A stretch of 8,527 nucleotides of DNA from Gammaproteobacteria bacterium (GCA_026193675.1 JAPHSO010000193.1:1-8527); one strand, 5' to 3'. Shown: positions 1 through 7,246, numbered from the stretch's first letter. Notes: generated from the sequence alone by a model not told the origin. Numbers and translations: made by a program.

Positions 1-423
1 CCTGAAAATGGCAGCAGCCTTTCACTGCTTCATAGCCTTGAAAAATGGGATTTTGCCCTTGCATATCTTGATGATGAGAGCGGTGCGACAAAGAACAGTG
101 CTACAAAGCTGGGGCTGCGCTACCACTCTGGAAGTTTTATCACCGCTTTTCAATACGAGTCACTACAAAACAGCTCCGTTCCAGCAAGTGCCAGTTATCT
201 CAACCTCTCTAAGCAAGATGGCAAAAAGGAATATTCCGGCTCTTTGGGCATCTATCGCAGTGATGATATCGCAGACAGCGATCTCAACTACATCGCTTTG
301 GGCATGAAGTATGCGCTTGCCAAGAACAATATTCTCCACTTCGGTTATCGCCTGAGTTCTGCTCCCGAGGATGGTGGTCAGAGTGAAAAGGCATTTGGTC
401 TCGGTTTCCGCTACAGTTTTTAA
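1..423 (+). CDS. Outer-membrane porin, C-terminal part (5' truncated)
   Basis: An open frame runs from base 1 to a TAA at 421-423, giving the last 140 residues of a protein whose start lies outside the window. The chain alternates short polar turns with strands of alternating hydrophobic and polar residues (for example KLGLRYHSGSFITAFQYES, ALGMKYALA, ILHFGYRLS) and ends in FGLGFRYSF. A terminal aromatic residue after an alternating strand is the usual outer-membrane beta-barrel assembly signal. The Asp, Gly, Ser and Asn-rich loops fit a general diffusion porin of the Gram-negative porin superfamily (OmpC or Porin_4 type). Substrate specificity cannot be read from this part. It would sit in the outer membrane as a passive channel, probably trimeric. 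The next gene starts 16 bases downstream on the same strand, and there is no room for a terminator between them. The porin-type call is fairly sure; the exact family is not. Confidence 0.8.
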   Translation, partial: PENGSSLSLLHSLEKWDFALAYLDDESGATKNSATKLGLRYHSGSFITAFQYESLQNSSVPASASYLNLSKQDGKKEYSGSLGIYRSDDIADSDLNYIALGMKYALAKNNILHFGYRLSSAPEDGGQSEKAFGLGFRYSF

Positions 424-439
424 TACTTAAATATACAAC

Positions 440-3400
440 ATGAGCAGTCCAACTCGCATTCGCGAGATCCCCTATAACTACACCTCATTCTCTGATCGTG
501 AGATTGTTATTCGCTTTTTGGGTGAGCCTTCGTGGGAGATCCTCAACCGCCTGCGTGGTGAACGGGTTACCGGTCGCTCCGCACGTATGTTGTTTGAGGT
601 GTTGGGCGATATGTGGGCGATCCAGCGTAACCCCTTTATTCAGGACGACCTCATCGAACATGCCAAGAGATGGCAATCTCTTGCCCATGCCCTACACCAT
701 CGACTCGACCAGATTGTTCAACGTGCAGAGGGCAACAGTGATGCGCTCGCACTGGCTGAAGCGACCCGCCAGGCGGTAAACAGGTTTGAGGCGTGGATCC
801 TGTCGATTAAGGAGTTGCGCAGGCGGATCAAAAAGCGCCTCAGCCGCATCACCTCTGCCAATAATATTCAATTTGATGGATTGGCCAGAGTCTCACATGT
901 TACCGATGCCTCTGACTGGCGTGTAGAGTACCCCCTGGTTGTCATCAATCCCGATTCTGAGGTTGAGATTCAGCCTCTCGTAAAGGCGATTATCGAGCTG
1001 GGGCTGACCATTATCCCACGAGGTGGAGGCACCGGTTATACCGGTGGTGCAGTGCCATTAACACCCGAAAGTGTGGTGATTAATACCGAAAAACTGGATG
1101 CTGTGGGTGCAGTCGAGCAGATGGTTCTGCCTGGGCTATCTCAGGTGGTGACGACCATTCCTGTCGGTGCCGGTGTAGTAACTCGCAGAGTATCAGAGGC
1201 TGCTGAGCGGGCTAGTCACATCTTTGCTGTCGACCCCACCTCCCAGGATGCATCCTGTATTGGTGGCAACATTGCTATGAACGCAGGTGGAAAGAAGGCT
1301 GTCGCATGGGGGACAACTCTCGATAACCTCGCCAGCTGGCGTATGGTGACCCCATCAGGTGAGTGGCTTGAGGTTGAGCGTCTGGCACATAACCTTGGCA
1401 AGATTCACATTGTTGAGATGGTTGAGTTTCGTGTCACCCGTTACTCTGACTATTTCAGCACTGTCTCGGGTGAGCCAGAGCTCCTTCAGATACCCGGATC
1501 TGACCTACGCAAAAGTGGACTCGGTAAGGATGTCACCAACAAATTTCTGGGAGGGCTTCCCGGTGTTCAGAAGGAGGGGTGTGATGGCATTATCACCTCT
1601 GCACGCTTTATTTTGCACAAAGCCCCAGCACATATTCGTACCGTCTGCCTTGAGTTCTACGGCTCTCTGCATGATGCCGTACCTGCAATTGTAGAGACCA
1701 AAGATCTGGTCGACCGCTCACAAGGTGTCCTACTTGCTGGACTTGAACACCTTGATGAGCGCTATGTTAAAGCGGTCGGTTATGCTCCGAAATCGCCACG
1801 GGTTGAATATCCCAAGATGATTCTGATTGCCGATATCGCTGGCGATGATGGTGAGCTGGTCGCAGAAATTTCGTCACAAATTGTGCAACAGGCCAACCAG
1901 CGTGGTGCTGAAGGTTTTATAGCGGTAAGCCCTGAGGCGCGTAAACAGTTCTGGCTTGATCGCAGTCGTACCGCCGCTATCGCCAGCCATACCAACGCCT
2001 TCAAAATTAATGAAGATGTGGTGATCCCAACGGATCGTCTAGCGGAATACAGCGATGGTATTGAACGGATCAATATTGAACACTCAACGAAGAACAAACT
2101 CTCCATCATCGCCTCCGTTCATGACTACCTCTCACAGGAGAGTCTCTACAAGAGTCAGCAGGGTGAATACTCTCAAAATGAAGAGTCGAAGGAGATCTTC
2201 ATCTCTAAACAAAAGGCGGCATTAGCGCATCTAAAAGGTGTTTCAGAACGCTGGCAGCAGATCCTTACTCAACTAGACAGGCCTCTTGCAGAGACCTCCG
2301 AGCTGATTGCCAATACCAATATCGATCATCTCGATAACACTCAAACCCTGTTGCAACATGTACAACAACAGCATATTCGTATCTCCTACAGACAGGCGGT
2401 CGAACGCCCATTAAAGGAGATATTCTCAGGTCGTGATCTACAAAAGATTCACCAAAAGCTCGACTCAATCCACGCAGAGCATCGCAGCTCACGACTTTTT
2501 GTCGCCACACATATGCACGCAGGTGATGGCAATGTTCACACCAACATTCCTGTCCACTCCAACGACTACAATATGCTGCAACAGGCAGAGGAGATTGTTG
2601 AGCGCGTCATGAAGCTTGCCACCGCTCTGGGAGGTGTCATCTCTGGCGAACATGGTATTGGTATCACCAAAGTGGCCTTCCTTGATGAGACCATTCTTAA
2701 GAGCTTTAGCGACTATAAAAAGCTGGTCGACCCGGATAACATCTTTAACCGCGGCAAGCTGATGAGCAGTTCCGGGCTTGATAACGCCTATACCCCATCT
2801 CTGCGTCTGCTCCAGCAGGAGGCGATTATCCTTGAGGCCAGCGATCTTGGCTCACTCAACGATATGATTAAGGATTGCCTGCGCTGCGGCAAGTGCAAAC
2901 CGGTCTGCACCACCCATATCCCCCGAGCCAACCTGCTCTATTCGCCACGAAACAAGATTCTTGCGACCGGCCTGATTATGGAGGCCTTCCTTTACGAGGA
3001 GCAGACTCGCCGAGGGATATCTATCCGTCACTTTGATGAGATGAACAATGTGGCCGATCACTGTACCGTTTGTCACAAGTGCCTGACACCATGCCCCGTC
3101 AATATCGATTTCGGTGAAGTCTCTGTCGAGATGCGTAAGCTTTTGCGTCAAAAGGGGGAGAAACGAACGCCCCTGGCAACCAAAATGGCGATGAGTTATC
3201 TCAATGCAACCGATCCCCGTACCGTTAAAATATTGCGTAAGGGGATTATCGATTGGGGCTATCGCGCTCAACGAATCGGTCACCAGGCAGCCAAATGGTT
3301 GGGACTCATTAGAAATCATCAGCCCAAGGCGACAACTGGGGATGTGGTCATCAAGGAGCAGGTGATCGAGATGTTGCGCAAACCGCTGCCTAAGGGGCTG

Positions 3401-4258
3401 CCAAGTAAAACCATGCGCGGACTGCTAGGACTAGAGGATCCCAAGATAGTTCCTATTCTGCGCGATGGCAGTAAAACAACCGATGACTCTGAGGCGATAT
3501 TCTATTTCCCAGGATGCGGCTCTGAGCGCCTGTTTGGTGAGGTTGGCATGGCGACCCTCGCTGTACTCTTCGATCAGGGTGTCCAGACGGTTATCCCTCC
3601 CAGCTACCTCTGCTGTGGTTACCCTCAGAATGGGGTGGGCGATGGTCAGAAAGGAAAGCAGATCACCACAGAAAATCAGGTGCTGTTCCACCGAATTGCC
3701 AATACCCTCAACTACCTCGATATAAAAACGGTCGTGGTCTCCTGTGGAACCTGTCTCGACCAGCTCCTGCTCTATCAGCTAGATCGAATTTTCCCTGACT
3801 GTCAGGTGATCGATATCCACCAGTTCATTGCCCAGAGGGGGTTGAAGCTCTCATCTACCGAAGAGAAGCAGGCGCTCTATCATGATCCATGTCACTCCCC
3901 TATCAAGGGCGAGAGTGGAGTTGATCTGGTCAGTCAAATTACCGGTAAAGAGATTACCCTCTCTGATCGATGCTGTGGTGAGGCGGGTACTTTTGCGGTG
4001 TCGCGCCCTGACATCTCAACCCAAGTCCGCTTCCGTAAACAGGAGGAGCTGGAACAGGCTCTGGAAACCATATCGACAAAGACAATTTATACCAGCTGCC
4101 CCGCATGCCAGCAGGGACTCTCTCGCTATCGTGAGGATGTTGATGTCACCCCGATATATCCTGTCGTTGCCCTCGCCCAGGATCGTTTTGGTGATGAGTG
4201 GCAACAGGATTTCGTCAAACGGGTAAAAAATGGTGGGATAGAGCGCGTCTTGCTCTAG
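440..4258 (+). CDS. Fused FAD/Fe-S D-2-hydroxyacid dehydrogenase (DUF3683 type, D-lactate dehydrogenase-like)
   Basis: The 1272-residue protein joins a flavin dehydrogenase to an electron-transfer module, like a GlcD-GlcF fusion. Residues 1-110 resemble the DUF3683 N-terminal region (REIPYNYTSFSDREIVIRFLG). The FAD-binding (PCMH) domain has PRGGGTGYTGG at 193-203 and CIGGNIAMNAGG at 273-284. The FAD-oxidase C domain has HMHAGDGNVH at 691-700, SGEHGIG at 735-741 and NIFNRGKL at 768-774. Two [4Fe-4S] motifs follow: C813/C816/C819/C823 and C875/C878/C881/C885-P. Two CCG domains end the chain, with CCG at 1058-1060 and SCGTC at 1101-1105, then DPCH at 1149-1152, CCG at 1178-1180 and SCPAC at 1219-1223. 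By family knowledge it oxidises a D-2-hydroxyacid such as D-lactate or D-2-hydroxyglutarate and passes electrons toward the respiratory chain; the substrate cannot be told from sequence. The length matches the DUF3683 branch, which is longer than E. coli YdiJ. All cofactor motifs are intact. The ATG at 440 fits the family N-terminus, but no Shine-Dalgarno sequence is visible before it. Confidence 0.92.
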   Translation: MSSPTRIREIPYNYTSFSDREIVIRFLGEPSWEILNRLRGERVTGRSARMLFEVLGDMWAIQRNPFIQDDLIEHAKRWQSLAHALHHRLDQIVQRAEGNSDALALAEATRQAVNRFEAWILSIKELRRRIKKRLSRITSANNIQFDGLARVSHVTDASDWRVEYPLVVINPDSEVEIQPLVKAIIELGLTIIPRGGGTGYTGGAVPLTPESVVINTEKLDAVGAVEQMVLPGLSQVVTTIPVGAGVVTRRVSEAAERASHIFAVDPTSQDASCIGGNIAMNAGGKKAVAWGTTLDNLASWRMVTPSGEWLEVERLAHNLGKIHIVEMVEFRVTRYSDYFSTVSGEPELLQIPGSDLRKSGLGKDVTNKFLGGLPGVQKEGCDGIITSARFILHKAPAHIRTVCLEFYGSLHDAVPAIVETKDLVDRSQGVLLAGLEHLDERYVKAVGYAPKSPRVEYPKMILIADIAGDDGELVAEISSQIVQQANQRGAEGFIAVSPEARKQFWLDRSRTAAIASHTNAFKINEDVVIPTDRLAEYSDGIERINIEHSTKNKLSIIASVHDYLSQESLYKSQQGEYSQNEESKEIFISKQKAALAHLKGVSERWQQILTQLDRPLAETSELIANTNIDHLDNTQTLLQHVQQQHIRISYRQAVERPLKEIFSGRDLQKIHQKLDSIHAEHRSSRLFVATHMHAGDGNVHTNIPVHSNDYNMLQQAEEIVERVMKLATALGGVISGEHGIGITKVAFLDETILKSFSDYKKLVDPDNIFNRGKLMSSSGLDNAYTPSLRLLQQEAIILEASDLGSLNDMIKDCLRCGKCKPVCTTHIPRANLLYSPRNKILATGLIMEAFLYEEQTRRGISIRHFDEMNNVADHCTVCHKCLTPCPVNIDFGEVSVEMRKLLRQKGEKRTPLATKMAMSYLNATDPRTVKILRKGIIDWGYRAQRIGHQAAKWLGLIRNHQPKATTGDVVIKEQVIEMLRKPLPKGLPSKTMRGLLGLEDPKIVPILRDGSKTTDDSEAIFYFPGCGSERLFGEVGMATLAVLFDQGVQTVIPPSYLCCGYPQNGVGDGQKGKQITTENQVLFHRIANTLNYLDIKTVVVSCGTCLDQLLLYQLDRIFPDCQVIDIHQFIAQRGLKLSSTEEKQALYHDPCHSPIKGESGVDLVSQITGKEITLSDRCCGEAGTFAVSRPDISTQVRFRKQEELEQALETISTKTIYTSCPACQQGLSRYREDVDVTPIYPVVALAQDRFGDEWQQDFVKRVKNGGIERVLL

Positions 4259-4277
4259 TTGCAGTTTGAGATAGAAT
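4250..4277 (+). promoter_or_regulatory. Possible sigma-70-like promoter for pomA
   Basis: TTGCTC (4250-4255) and TAGAAT (4272-4277) are separated by 16 bases. The -10 matches the consensus at five of six positions, but the -35 only at three. It overlaps the end of the dehydrogenase gene and would start transcription roughly 45-50 bases before the pomA GTG. I see no FliA-type (sigma-28) or sigma-54 motif in the 74-base gap, so flagellar-class control is not visible. This is a weak candidate. Confidence 0.22.
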
Positions 4278-4318
4278 AGAGCCATCATATTTTTTTGAAT
4301 TCATACATGCGGATAGCT

Positions 4319-4324
4319 AAGGAG
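4319..4324 (+). promoter_or_regulatory. Ribosome binding site fixing the GTG start of pomA
   Basis: AAGGAG lies eight bases before the GTG at 4333. This decides the non-ATG start, and the resulting N-terminus MDLATLLGL matches the known start of Vibrio-type PomA. Confidence 0.85.
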
Positions 4325-4332
4325 AATAATTA

Positions 4333-5097
4333 GTGGATTTAGCAACGCTATTGGGATTGGTAGCCGGTCTGGGCGTCATGATTGGTGCAATCCTCGTGGG
4401 TCCCAGCGCAGGCATGTTCGTCAATCCCCCATCCTTAATCATCGTTTTCGGTGGAACCTTTGCAGCCGTCATGATGAAGTTCTCAATGGGACAGTTCTTC
4501 AGTGCTATCAAAATTACCCTAAAGACTTTTACCAATAAGCTCAGCGATACCGAGAAATTGATTGAAGAGCTTGAAGAGATGGCCAGCATTGCGCGCAAAG
4601 ATGGCCTGCTTGCTCTGGAGGGACGTGAGATCACCGACCCCTTTCTGGCGAAAGGGATCAGTATGATGGTTGATGGTCATAGTCCAGAGATGATTAGCAG
4701 CGTTCTAAAAAAGGATGTTGACCAAATGGCCCAACGCCATCAGGTTGGCTCAGACATATTGCGCGGATTTGGTGACTTCGCCCCGGCGATGGGTATGATC
4801 GGTACCCTCATTGGACTGGTGCAGATGCTTGCCAATATGGAGGATCCCAAGTCGATCGGTCCAGCAATGGCCGTTGCACTGCTCACAACACTCTATGGTG
4901 CGATGATCGCTAATCTGGTGGCTCTACCCCTTTCTGATAAGTTACAACTTCGTAGTGAGGAGGAGAAGAGAATTAAATCACTGGTGCTGGATGGTCTATC
5001 CTCAATACAGGCAGGCCATAATCCACGTGTTATTCAGGAGCTCCTCTCCACCTACCTTCCTCCATCCAAGCGCAAAAAGGATGAAGATGAAGAGTAA
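4333..5097 (+). CDS. pomA: Flagellar motor stator subunit PomA (MotA/MotC type)
   Basis: The 254-residue inner-membrane protein forms the stator ring with PomB; it couples ion flow to torque by pressing on FliG of the rotor. Four hydrophobic segments are visible at about 5-23, 34-50, 149-168 and 178-200, with a large cytoplasmic loop between the second and third. The loop holds R88 and E96 in IARKDGLLALE, charged residues that act at the rotor interface in PomA. The third segment starts FAPAMGMIGTL, with the conserved proline at 151 and T158. The fourth contains VALLTTLYGA with T186. T158 and T186 fall at the same numbers as the sodium-path threonines of Vibrio PomA, so sodium coupling is the likelier choice. 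The length is normal for PomA. The start is GTG with a strong upstream AAGGAG. pomB follows after 27 bases, and these two genes probably form an operon with the PilZ gene behind them. The equivalent Pseudomonas gene is called motC. Confidence 0.95.
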   Translation: MDLATLLGLVAGLGVMIGAILVGPSAGMFVNPPSLIIVFGGTFAAVMMKFSMGQFFSAIKITLKTFTNKLSDTEKLIEELEEMASIARKDGLLALEGREITDPFLAKGISMMVDGHSPEMISSVLKKDVDQMAQRHQVGSDILRGFGDFAPAMGMIGTLIGLVQMLANMEDPKSIGPAMAVALLTTLYGAMIANLVALPLSDKLQLRSEEEKRIKSLVLDGLSSIQAGHNPRVIQELLSTYLPPSKRKKDEDEE

Positions 5098-5124
5098 TCC
5101 CCTCTTAATACCGGAGTAGCATAG

Positions 5125-6075
5125 ATGGAGGAATGTGAATGCGAAGAGGTCAAATGTCCCCCGGCAGGTGCACCCGCATGGGTGATGACCTTTGCCGACC
5201 TGATGTCACTACTGATGTGCTTCTTCGTACTCCTTCTCTCATTCTCTGAAATTGAGGCGAGCAAGTTTAAACAGATCGCAGGTTCCATGGAGAAGGCCTT
5301 TGGCGTTCAGCGCGAGGTCAGGGCCAATGAATCACCAAAGGGGATAAGCATCATTGCCCAGGAATTTAGTCCTGGAAAACCAGAACCGACCACCATCAAT
5401 GAGGTCAAGCAGACCACAACCCTGGAGTCTCCCAATCTTGAGATCATGAAGGACAAAGAGAAGGAGGGTTCTACCGAAGATAAAGGTAAAAAAGATAAAC
5501 TTGATGAGATCGCCGATGCTGCCCAGAGGGCTGCTGACAGCGAGGCAACAGCCGCCGAGATCAATGAGGCGATCGCCGAGGCCATTGTTAAGGCTAAACA
5601 GAAGCGACTATCTGATCAGTATGCCAAACTACTCAACCAGCGGTTAGAAACCGAAGTGGCTGATGGGCTCATCGCTGTTGAAAGCCATGATGAGAGTATC
5701 ATTATTCGCATCAAGGAAAAGGGCTCTTTTGCCTCTGGCGATGCCACCCTTAAAGATGAGTTCTATACCACCATGGAGCGCATCACCGAAGAGATAGCCC
5801 ACACCCCAGGACGTGTCACCATCTCAGGTCATACAGATAATATTCCGATCAGCACCTTCCGCTTTCGCTCAAACTGGGAGCTATCATCATCTCGAGCCGT
5901 ATCGGTACTGCAATATATGGTCAGTAGCGGTTTGCTTGACCCGGCAAACCTTGAAGTTAATGGCTTTGCCGATACACAACCACTGGTTCCAAATGATTCT
6001 GCAGCCAACCGTGCAATTAATCGTCGTATAGAGATCAAAATCACCCCTGCTATTAAACAGATATTTGGAGGGTAG
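5125..6075 (+). CDS. pomB: Flagellar motor stator subunit PomB (MotB/MotD type)
   Basis: The 316-residue partner of PomA anchors the stator to peptidoglycan. The N-terminus is short and acidic with cysteines at 4, 6 and 11. A single membrane helix (about 20-41) carries D25 in TFADLMSLLM, the essential ion-binding aspartate. The plug-like segment FKQIAGSMEKAFGVQ (48-62) and IIAQEFSPGKPEPT (76-89) closely match Vibrio PomB. A charged Lys/Glu/Asp-rich linker (about 108-127) and an Ala/Glu-rich stretch likely to form a helix (about 126-160) lead to the periplasmic OmpA-like domain (about 190-308). That domain has SGHTDN at 234-239, RSNWELSSSRA at 248-258 and NRAINRRIEI at 295-304, the peptidoglycan-binding signature. 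GGAG eight bases before the ATG supports this start. The last two codons (Gly-Gly, GGAGGG) also serve as the ribosome binding site of the next gene, whose GTG begins one base after the pomB TAG. The Pseudomonas equivalent is motD. Confidence 0.95.
   Translation: MEECECEEVKCPPAGAPAWVMTFADLMSLLMCFFVLLLSFSEIEASKFKQIAGSMEKAFGVQREVRANESPKGISIIAQEFSPGKPEPTTINEVKQTTTLESPNLEIMKDKEKEGSTEDKGKKDKLDEIADAAQRAADSEATAAEINEAIAEAIVKAKQKRLSDQYAKLLNQRLETEVADGLIAVESHDESIIIRIKEKGSFASGDATLKDEFYTTMERITEEIAHTPGRVTISGHTDNIPISTFRFRSNWELSSSRAVSVLQYMVSSGLLDPANLEVNGFADTQPLVPNDSAANRAINRRIEIKITPAIKQIFGG
6067..6072 (+). promoter_or_regulatory. Ribosome binding site inside the pomB 3' end, fixing the next start
   Basis: GGAGGG, which encodes the final two glycines of PomB, sits four to five bases before GTG at 6077. 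It makes that GTG a better start than the in-frame TTG at 6065, which would precede this site. With the pomB stop at 6073-6075 this is a stop/start arrangement suited to translational coupling. Confidence 0.75.
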
Positions 6076-6076
6076 T

Positions 6077-6664
6077 GTGGATAGTGTTAATCGCCGAAAC
6101 TATTTTCGTATTGATGATCAGCTAGGCCTCAGCTACCAAATTCTTGAGGCCGAAGAGTATCGACAGCATCAGCAGGCCTATCGAGAGCTACGCCTGAGAG
6201 ATCATCAACTGCGGGAAAGAGAGCACCGTATCCACTCAGGGATCCGTAATGTACAGATCAAATATCCTGATCTGGGTGATATCCTGATTCTACTCAACCA
6301 CAAGATTGATCAAATTGCTCACAGCTTTAATGATCCCCACTCCGCAGAGAGTGATGAGATCGATTCGAGACCGGTTAACATTAGTGCCAGTGGTATCGCC
6401 TTTTTCCAGGATAGTCCCCTCGGCCACAATACCTGTCTGGAGATGAGTTTAACGCTCTATCTAGATCAGCAACCTCTCAAACTGTTTGGGGTTGTTGTCG
6501 ACTGTATTGAGCAAAAAACTGCTGAGATTGAGCACTACAAGATAAGCGTTGAGTTTGATTATATTATTGAAGAAGATCGTGATGAGTTGGTCCATTACAT
6601 CATGAAGCAACAAAATCTGGCCCTAAGAAAGAACAGTGGTCTTGATGACGACTTTGAAACTTAG
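6077..6664 (+). CDS. PilZ-type protein with helical insertion, coupled to pomAB
   Basis: The 195-residue soluble protein has no signal peptide or membrane segment. The arginine motif RxxxR (R7 and R11 in RRNYFRID) is at the N-terminus and the second PilZ signature, NISASG (N101, S103, G106), comes 90 residues later. In ordinary PilZ domains these motifs are about 20-35 residues apart. Between them lies a charged helical stretch (about 24-58, rich in Arg, Glu, Gln and His), then GIRNVQIKYPDLGDILILLNHK at about 55-76, which also looks helical. After NxSxxG come alternating strands (about 106-162) and a C-terminal helix with RDELVHYIMKQQN. Both motifs are intact, so c-di-GMP binding is plausible but unproven. 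Coupling to pomB points to control of the stator, perhaps like the YcgR/FlgZ motor brake, although no YcgR N-terminal domain is present. Helix-inserted multimeric PilZ proteins are known from xanthomonads and may be the nearest relatives. The start is GTG; a longer version from TTG at 6065 is less likely. Confidence 0.82.
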   Translation: MDSVNRRNYFRIDDQLGLSYQILEAEEYRQHQQAYRELRLRDHQLREREHRIHSGIRNVQIKYPDLGDILILLNHKIDQIAHSFNDPHSAESDEIDSRPVNISASGIAFFQDSPLGHNTCLEMSLTLYLDQQPLKLFGVVVDCIEQKTAEIEHYKISVEFDYIIEEDRDELVHYIMKQQNLALRKNSGLDDDFET

Positions 6665-6674
6665 AATCTCGAAA

Positions 6675-7229
6675 CTACTTACCCAAAGAGCGTTCAGTAC
6701 GCAGCTGCTCCGACTGCTTCTCAATCATATAACGGATCAATAGCTCTCTCTCTGAGGCGTCAAGATCGACAAAATCGAGTGCGATCCGCAATCGACTACC
6801 CTCTGCCCGACAATAGACCACCTTGGCCTGGCAGGTCACGGTGACATAAGCCGGAAAGAGGACCATATGGATCGAAAGGATCCGCCCCGGACTGTATGCA
6901 ACATCCGAACTGAAGGCGAGACCGCTGGAACTCATATTAACCCTCATATTGGGCTCAACATCGATCCCAATCTGCTCCATCGAAACGATACGGGTCAGGA
7001 TGTTGATCTTCTTATCAAGCAGCGCCAGAAATTGACTAATGTCCGGATGGTTTTTACGAATCCCAGCCAAAAGATGGTTTGACTGATAATTAAGGTCACG
7101 TAGCGTTGTGAGATGGGAGCTGAGCTTTTCATCTACGACAGCCTTCTCCTCACCATCATCTGTGATGATGTGAAGGTATATCTTTACATCAATACGGAAG
7201 GCATCCCTGCGCTCCCTCTGCTGCGCCAC
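6675..7229 (-). CDS. Second PilZ-type protein with helical insertion, downstream of rpiA
   Basis: The 184-residue soluble protein shares the plan of the convergent gene at 6077-6664. It has RRDAFRID near the N-terminus (R8 and R12 as RxxxR), a helical insertion (about 27-84) and VNMSSSGLAF (N98, S100, G103 as NxSxxG). Shared marks in the same order include GIR followed by PD (GIRKNHPD at 56-63), an LLDKKI helix segment, a strand with VVYC, and a C-terminal helix RELLIRYMIEKQ. Overall identity is low, so the two are old paralogues and not a recent copy. Both ligand motifs are present, so it may bind c-di-GMP; its target is unknown. The start is GTG, with AGAGG eight bases upstream overlapping the rpiA stop, and the gene begins 11 bases after rpiA ends, so the two are probably co-transcribed. 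Its 3' end lies 10 bases from the opposing gene with no terminator between. Confidence 0.8.
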   Translation of the reverse strand: MAQQRERRDAFRIDVKIYLHIITDDGEEKAVVDEKLSSHLTTLRDLNYQSNHLLAGIRKNHPDISQFLALLDKKINILTRIVSMEQIGIDVEPNMRVNMSSSGLAFSSDVAYSPGRILSIHMVLFPAYVTVTCQAKVVYCRAEGSRLRIALDFVDLDASERELLIRYMIEKQSEQLRTERSLGK

Positions 7230-7231
7230 CG

Positions 7232-7246
7232 CTCTAGCCTCTAGAG
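7232..7246 (-). repeat. Short perfect inverted repeat over the rpiA stop and the PilZ ribosome site
   Basis: CTCTAG and CTAGAG flank a three-base loop, giving a 6-bp stem. On the minus strand the arm and loop contain the rpiA stop codon (TAG, 7243-7241) and the AGAGG (7242-7238) that serves the GTG at 7229. Folding would partly pair the ribosome site, so opening by ribosomes finishing rpiA could couple translation of the two genes. The stem is short, so chance is possible. Confidence 0.4.

Noticed and set aside
8..307. A 99-residue plus-strand open frame beginning near the left edge
   Set aside because: It is out of frame with the open porin C-terminus covering 1-423, which has clear beta-barrel strands and a terminal aromatic residue; this frame has no recognisable content.
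2852..3319. A 155-residue minus-strand open frame
   Set aside because: It lies wholly inside the dehydrogenase gene opposite the first 4Fe-4S motifs and has no family features, so it is a shadow of that gene.
4281..4300. T-run (4290-4296) after the dehydrogenase gene as an intrinsic terminator
   Set aside because: No G/C-rich inverted repeat precedes the T-run, so a rho-independent terminator is not supported.
6065..6076. TTG at 6065 as the start of the PilZ gene after pomB
   Set aside because: It precedes the good GGAGGG ribosome site and has none of its own; GTG at 6077 is correctly spaced and keeps the RRNYFRID motif at the N-terminus.
6077..7229. The convergent PilZ genes as a recent inverted duplication
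   Set aside because: The proteins share motifs and plan but only low overall identity, and I see no long DNA inverted repeat, so any duplication is old.
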